Assembly (NCBI GenBank): GCA_963766935.1 | Contig: CAVYBY010000008.1 | Coordinates: 62,001-126,000, forward strand | Length of the DNA: 64,000 bases | Direction: 5' to 3' | DNA from: CAVYBY01 sp963766935 | Lineage (GTDB): Bacteria; Actinomycetota; UBA4738; HRBIN12 | Shown here: positions 60,872 through 64,000 of the stretch, one piece after another | How positions within the stretch are numbered: the first letter of the stretch is position 1 | Layout of the letters: each line of letters opens with the position of its first letter | Notes under the pieces: generated by a model | What the model saw: the letters and a program-made list of their open reading frames with translations, nothing else | Database searches by the model: none | What the model was told of the DNA's origin: nothing | Position numbers and translations under genes: made by a program

Positions 60872-62539
60872 CTAGGACTCCCCGTCCACGGAGGCGTCGA
60901 TCGGTTGTGCGCCGAGCACGTCCTGGAGCCGGCGGAGCGCCTCTTCGTCGTTGGGTTCGTCCTCTTCCTCGACCAGCTCGACGGCGGAGGCCGGGTCCGC
61001 GACCCGGAGCTCGCGCACGACGCACACGATCTCGGGCTCGATGCCGAAGAGCTCGCGAAGCGCCCCGCGGAGCTCCGTCCGCTTCTCGGAGACCTTTTGC
61101 GGGCCGAATTTGCGATCGGGCGGGAACGCGAGCTGCAGCGTCGCGCCGTCGAACGCGGCGACGGTCGCCGACTCGAGGACCGTCCGCAGGATCATCTGCT
61201 TCTGCGAGCCGAGGTGCTCGATCAGCGACGGCCACGAGCGGCGGAGCATCGCCACGTCCACGTTGTCGGCGTCGGCCGCGTGCGCTGCGGGAGCCGGCGC
61301 GGCCGGCGGCGCCGGATGCTCTTCCTCGGCCGGCGGGACGACGACCGTATCGACGGCCGGAACCGTCGAGCCGGGGGCCACGTTGGCCAGGCGCTCGAGC
61401 CGTTCCAGCCGCCCGACCACACCGGCCGGACTCGGGTCCGTGTCGGGCATCGTCGCCCGCACGAGCGCCAGCTCGAGCGAGAGGCGCGGACTGGTCGTCC
61501 ACCGCATGTCGCTCTGCGCCGCGAGCAGCAGCGCGATGACGCGCGCGAGCTCCGGCGGAGTGAACTTCTCCGCCTGCACGCGGAGCGTCTCGTAGCCATC
61601 CTCGGCAACGTCGAGCAGGTCCTGCTGACCGGGCGCCGTCTTGACGAGGAGCAGGTCGCGGAAGTGCGCGAGCGCCTCGGCGGTCACGTTTCGCAGGTCC
61701 TGGCCGTTCTGGACCAGCCGATCCACCAGCTCGAAGACGGTGCGCGCGTCGCCGACCGCCACGGCCTCGGCCAGCTCGTGCTGGATCTTGCCGCGCGGGG
61801 CCCCGAGCAGGGCGGCGAGCGCGGCGTCGTCGATGGTCCGGTCCCCGAGCACGCTGGCCTGATCCAGGAGCGACAGCGCGTCGCGCGCGCTGCCCTCGGA
61901 GTGCCGCGCGATGGACAGCGCCGCGTCGTCGGTGAGCGTCGCGCCCTCGGCGATGGCCACGGTCCGCAAGTGATCGGCGAGCTGCTCGACCGAGAGGCGG
62001 CGGAAGTCGAACCGCTGGCACCGCCCGACGATCGTCGCCGGCATCTTGTGCGGCTCCGTCGTCGCGAGCACGAACCGGACGCCGTCGGGCGGCTCCTCGA
62101 ACACCTTCAACAACGCGTCGAACGCCTCGCGGGAAAGACGCTGCGCCTCGTCGATGATGTAGACCTTCTCGCGGCCGAGCAGCGGCGCGGTCGGCGCCTT
62201 CTCGCGCAGATCTCGAGCGTCCTCCACCCCACCGTGGCTGGCCGCGTCGATCTCGACGACGTCGACGTGCGTTCCCTCGCGGATGGCGACGCACTGCGCG
62301 CAGACGCCGCACGGCTCCGGCGTGGGCCCGGACTCGCAGTTGACCATCTTGGCGAGAATCCGTGCGGTGGAAGTCTTCCCGGTCCCTCGCGGCCCGCAGA
62401 ACAGGAATGCGTGATGCAGCCGGCCCTCTCGGATCGCGCCGGTCAGGGCGCGGACGACGTGGTCCTGGCCGAGCACCTCCGACGGTGTCTGCGGCCGGTA
62501 CCGGCGGTACAGGGCCTGATGCTGCTTCTCGTCGGCCAC
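60872..62539 (-). CDS. dnaX: DNA polymerase III subunits gamma/tau
   Basis: AAA+ clamp loader: ALYRRYRPQTPSEVLGQDHV, Walker A GPRGTGKTS, four zinc cysteines (NCESGPTPEPCGVCAQC), Walker B VYIIDEAQRLS, sensor 1 FVLATTEPHKMP, and the SRC-like motif VGRCQRFDFRRLS. After residue about 370 an Ala/Pro/Glu-rich linker leads to a tau C-terminal region (LRRSWPSLIEHLGSQKQMIL...). Length is 555 residues. The SRP RNA gene lies just upstream on the same strand, a common arrangement. Confidence 0.95.
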   Translation of the reverse strand: MADEKQHQALYRRYRPQTPSEVLGQDHVVRALTGAIREGRLHHAFLFCGPRGTGKTSTARILAKMVNCESGPTPEPCGVCAQCVAIREGTHVDVVEIDAASHGGVEDARDLREKAPTAPLLGREKVYIIDEAQRLSREAFDALLKVFEEPPDGVRFVLATTEPHKMPATIVGRCQRFDFRRLSVEQLADHLRTVAIAEGATLTDDAALSIARHSEGSARDALSLLDQASVLGDRTIDDAALAALLGAPRGKIQHELAEAVAVGDARTVFELVDRLVQNGQDLRNVTAEALAHFRDLLLVKTAPGQQDLLDVAEDGYETLRVQAEKFTPPELARVIALLLAAQSDMRWTTSPRLSLELALVRATMPDTDPSPAGVVGRLERLERLANVAPGSTVPAVDTVVVPPAEEEHPAPPAAPAPAAHAADADNVDVAMLRRSWPSLIEHLGSQKQMILRTVLESATVAAFDGATLQLAFPPDRKFGPQKVSEKRTELRGALRELFGIEPEIVCVVRELRVADPASAVELVEEEDEPNDEEALRRLQDVLGAQPIDASVDGES

Positions 62540-62649
62540 CCGGCCACCCCTGCCCCTCCCCGCCTCACCAGGAGGCGAACAATGTGACCGTGCACCCGCC
62601 GTCGACCGAGGAAAACTCGGCCGCTACCTCACACGGCAGCTCCGGCCAG

Positions 62650-62740
62650 GCACTCCTGCGGCACCCGCCAGGGCCCGCTAAGGGCTGCTTCCTTCCGGAC
62701 CTGACCCGGTTCGCGAGTTGGCGTCGCGCAGGACCCGACC
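62650..62740 (-). ncRNA. ffs: Signal recognition particle RNA, small bacterial type
   Basis: On the minus strand the universally conserved domain IV core GGTCAGGTCCGGAAGGAAGC occurs (plus-strand complement 62687-62706), flanked by pairing arms; the outer stem TCCTGCG/CGCAGGA joins 62733-62727 with 62660-62654. This is the 4.5S-like hairpin that binds Ffh. The exact ends are estimated and could extend 10-20 nt at either side. The remainder of 62540-62967 holds no protein gene that I can support. Confidence 0.93.
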
Positions 62741-62967
62741 TTCAACACTCCGTGCACCGGGCGTTCCGGACCTTCCGGGCCTCGGGCGGGGATTCAGCCC
62801 CGCTTGAGCGGATTGCGGGTACAGGGCACCGCTGGCTCCCCGCCTAGCACGGTCACCGGGGGAGTATACGGCCGGTCCCGGACAGCCCCGGGGCCGGGAA
62901 CCGCCCACGCCCCAGCGGCGTCCAAGGATCGACGGAACGCTCCACGGACGCTCAAGGAGGTAGCTCG

Positions 62968-63549
62968 ATGAAGTCGACGATGAAGGCTCGGGCGGCGCTG
63001 GTCCTGTCGATCGCGGTGCTCGTCACCGCCGGAATCGCCGGCTCCTCGGCCGCGAACGACTCGGCCGGGCCGCATCCGATCATCCCGACGGTCATCCCGA
63101 TCGGGCCCGCGCCGGACGACCCCGGCACGAGCGTCCCTGGGAACCCCGGCCTGCCCGGTGGGGGACTCTGCGTCAAGCCGGACCCCGGCGCCCCCGAGCC
63201 GGCCGACGGCGCCTGCAACCCCGGTCTGCCCGTGGGTAACAACCCGCAGGTGGTCGTGCCGACGCCCGGCATGGCCGGCGTGCACCCACGGCCGTACGAC
63301 TCCGCGACCGTCGGTGACGACGACCGCACCGTGCAGGTCGACTTCGTGAGCGGGATCGAGCCGTGCAGCGTCCTCGACCACGTCGACGTGCGCTACGGCG
63401 ACCACGCGGTGACGATCACCCTGTTCGAGGGTTACGACGCCTCGGCCGGCAACGTCGCGTGCATCGAGATCGGTGTCTTCAAGCGAGTGATCGTCACGCT
63501 GGACCAGCCGCTCGCCGGCCGGGACATCGTGGACGGCGCCGCGACCTGA
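62968..63549 (+). CDS. Exported hypothetical protein (193 aa)
   Basis: A perfect AAGGAGGT lies 7-8 nt before ATG 62968. The signal peptide (ARAALVLSIAVLVTAGIAG) is followed by a Pro/Gly/Asp-rich region (about 35-110: PGNPGLPGGGLCVKPDPGAP) and a compact C-terminal domain (QVDFVSGIEPCSVLDHVDVR, VTITLFEGYDASAGNVACIE, FKRVIVTLDQPLAGRDIVDG). Cysteines pair up as likely disulfides (GLCVK/GACNP and EPCSV/VACIE). It resembles small secreted beta-sandwich domains of actinobacteria; no function can be given. It converges with the acetyltransferase gene with 6 bp between stops. Confidence 0.78.
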   Translation: MKSTMKARAALVLSIAVLVTAGIAGSSAANDSAGPHPIIPTVIPIGPAPDDPGTSVPGNPGLPGGGLCVKPDPGAPEPADGACNPGLPVGNNPQVVVPTPGMAGVHPRPYDSATVGDDDRTVQVDFVSGIEPCSVLDHVDVRYGDHAVTITLFEGYDASAGNVACIEIGVFKRVIVTLDQPLAGRDIVDGAAT

Positions 63550-63555
63550 CCCGCA

Positions 63556-64000
63556 TCACGCCGGGGGCCGGATCCAGACCTCCGACGTGGCGACCGGCCT
63601 GAACCCCAGCCCCTCGTACATCGCACGGCCCGAGGCGCTGGGGTTCAGCCACGCCAGATCTGCATCGCCGCCGAAGGCCGCTGCTGCCCGCACGGTCAGC
63701 GCGGCCCCGATCCCACGGCGCCGTGCTTGCGCCATCACGCACACGCCGAACACGCCGACGGTCCCCGCGAGGAGCCACGCAGTCGAACCGCCGAGCGCTT
63801 CGTCGCCGTCACGGGCAGAGAACTGCCGGCACGCATCCAACGCGAGCCAGCGCTCGTCGAGAAGCGCGGCCGATACGGCGGGTGGCGTTCCGAACGCCTC
63901 GGCGTCGATCCGGCGGAGGTCCTCCAGCGCGGCGCGTTCCCGGATCCTGGCGATCGTCACGCGGGGCGGTTCGGGCAGATCCGGCAAGGAGGCGATCTCC
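63556..64000 (-). CDS. GNAT-family N-acetyltransferase, partial (cut by right window edge)
   Basis: The visible 147 residues include the acetyl-CoA loop in a slightly degenerate form, VCVMAQARRRGIGAALTVRA (Q/RxxGxG/A), and the C-terminal strand pair AWLNPSASGRAMYEGLGFR, typical of GNAT enzymes. The frame is open to the right edge (before PDLPEPPRVTIARIRE), so the start is probably outside the window. Substrate is unknown. Confidence 0.8.
   Translation of the reverse strand, partial: EIASLPDLPEPPRVTIARIRERAALEDLRRIDAEAFGTPPAVSAALLDERWLALDACRQFSARDGDEALGGSTAWLLAGTVGVFGVCVMAQARRRGIGAALTVRAAAAFGGDADLAWLNPSASGRAMYEGLGFRPVATSEVWIRPPA

Noticed and set aside
1..64000. CRISPR arrays, transposases, replication origin
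   Set aside because: Reading through the window I found no regularly spaced repeats, no transposase-like protein and no dnaA-box cluster.

Overview
This window is about 64 kb of high-GC, gene-dense DNA that looks like the chromosome of an actinomycetote. Support comes from a WhiB-type Fe-S regulator, a two-subunit AdnAB-like helicase-nuclease, a DUF222/HNH (13E12-type) gene with a LexA box of the CGAAC-N4-GTTCG type, a four-cysteine-type S4 protein, an MpaB-like oxygenase, recR-lysC-asd near dnaX as in mycobacteria, and many start codons 6-8 nt downstream of a TANNNT-like -10 box (leaderless transcripts). I see no insertion sequence, prophage or CRISPR array. I cannot name the genus; a deep, uncultured branch is an inference.

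Layout. 1-3 kb (minus): membrane protein (cut by the left edge), UbiE-like methyltransferase, HAD phosphatase, MpaB-like oxygenase. 3-7 kb: a visibly lower-GC island with two related membrane sensor kinases and, between them, a 27-residue peptide gene with a strong ribosome binding site and terminator. 7-10 kb: small membrane proteins, a DUF72 protein and the SOS-controlled HNH gene. 10-18 kb: a site-2 protease and the AdnAB-like pair. 18-23 kb: two cNMP-domain proteins, metallo-hydrolase, Nudix, MidA-like methyltransferase, a lone nuoD. 23-31 kb: a peptide-uptake ABC system with an exported peptidase in one operon. 31-34 kb: selA-selB. 34-46 kb: RidA, WhiB, NfeD, class A PBP, YqeY, phosphoesterase, tRNA-Pro, NlpC/P60, ADP-ribosylglycohydrolase, rpsD, gnd-zwf. 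46-52.6 kb: a five-gene lipid-type operon (fatty acyl reductase/HAD fusion, alcohol dehydrogenase, DUF2088 protein, acyltransferase, TetR) with a perfect palindrome inside its promoter. 52.6-64 kb: MazG-like, Eis-like and MFS genes, asd-X-lysC, an ECF sigma factor with a DUF4349 partner, recR, dnaX, SRP RNA, an exported protein and an acetyltransferase cut by the right edge.

Genes that work together: the Dpp/Opp transporter plus exported peptidase (peptide scavenging); SelA+SelB (selenocysteine); Gnd+Zwf (oxidative pentose phosphate); LysC+Asd (aspartate pathway); DnaX, RecR and AdnAB (replication and repair); and the TetR lipid operon, whose last gene probably represses the promoter of the first.

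Quality note: at least nine genes are interrupted by single-base frame shifts, often in short G or C runs, and they concentrate at 36.7-40.8 kb. Sequencing or assembly error is the simplest explanation. Frameshifted genes are given as whole spans.
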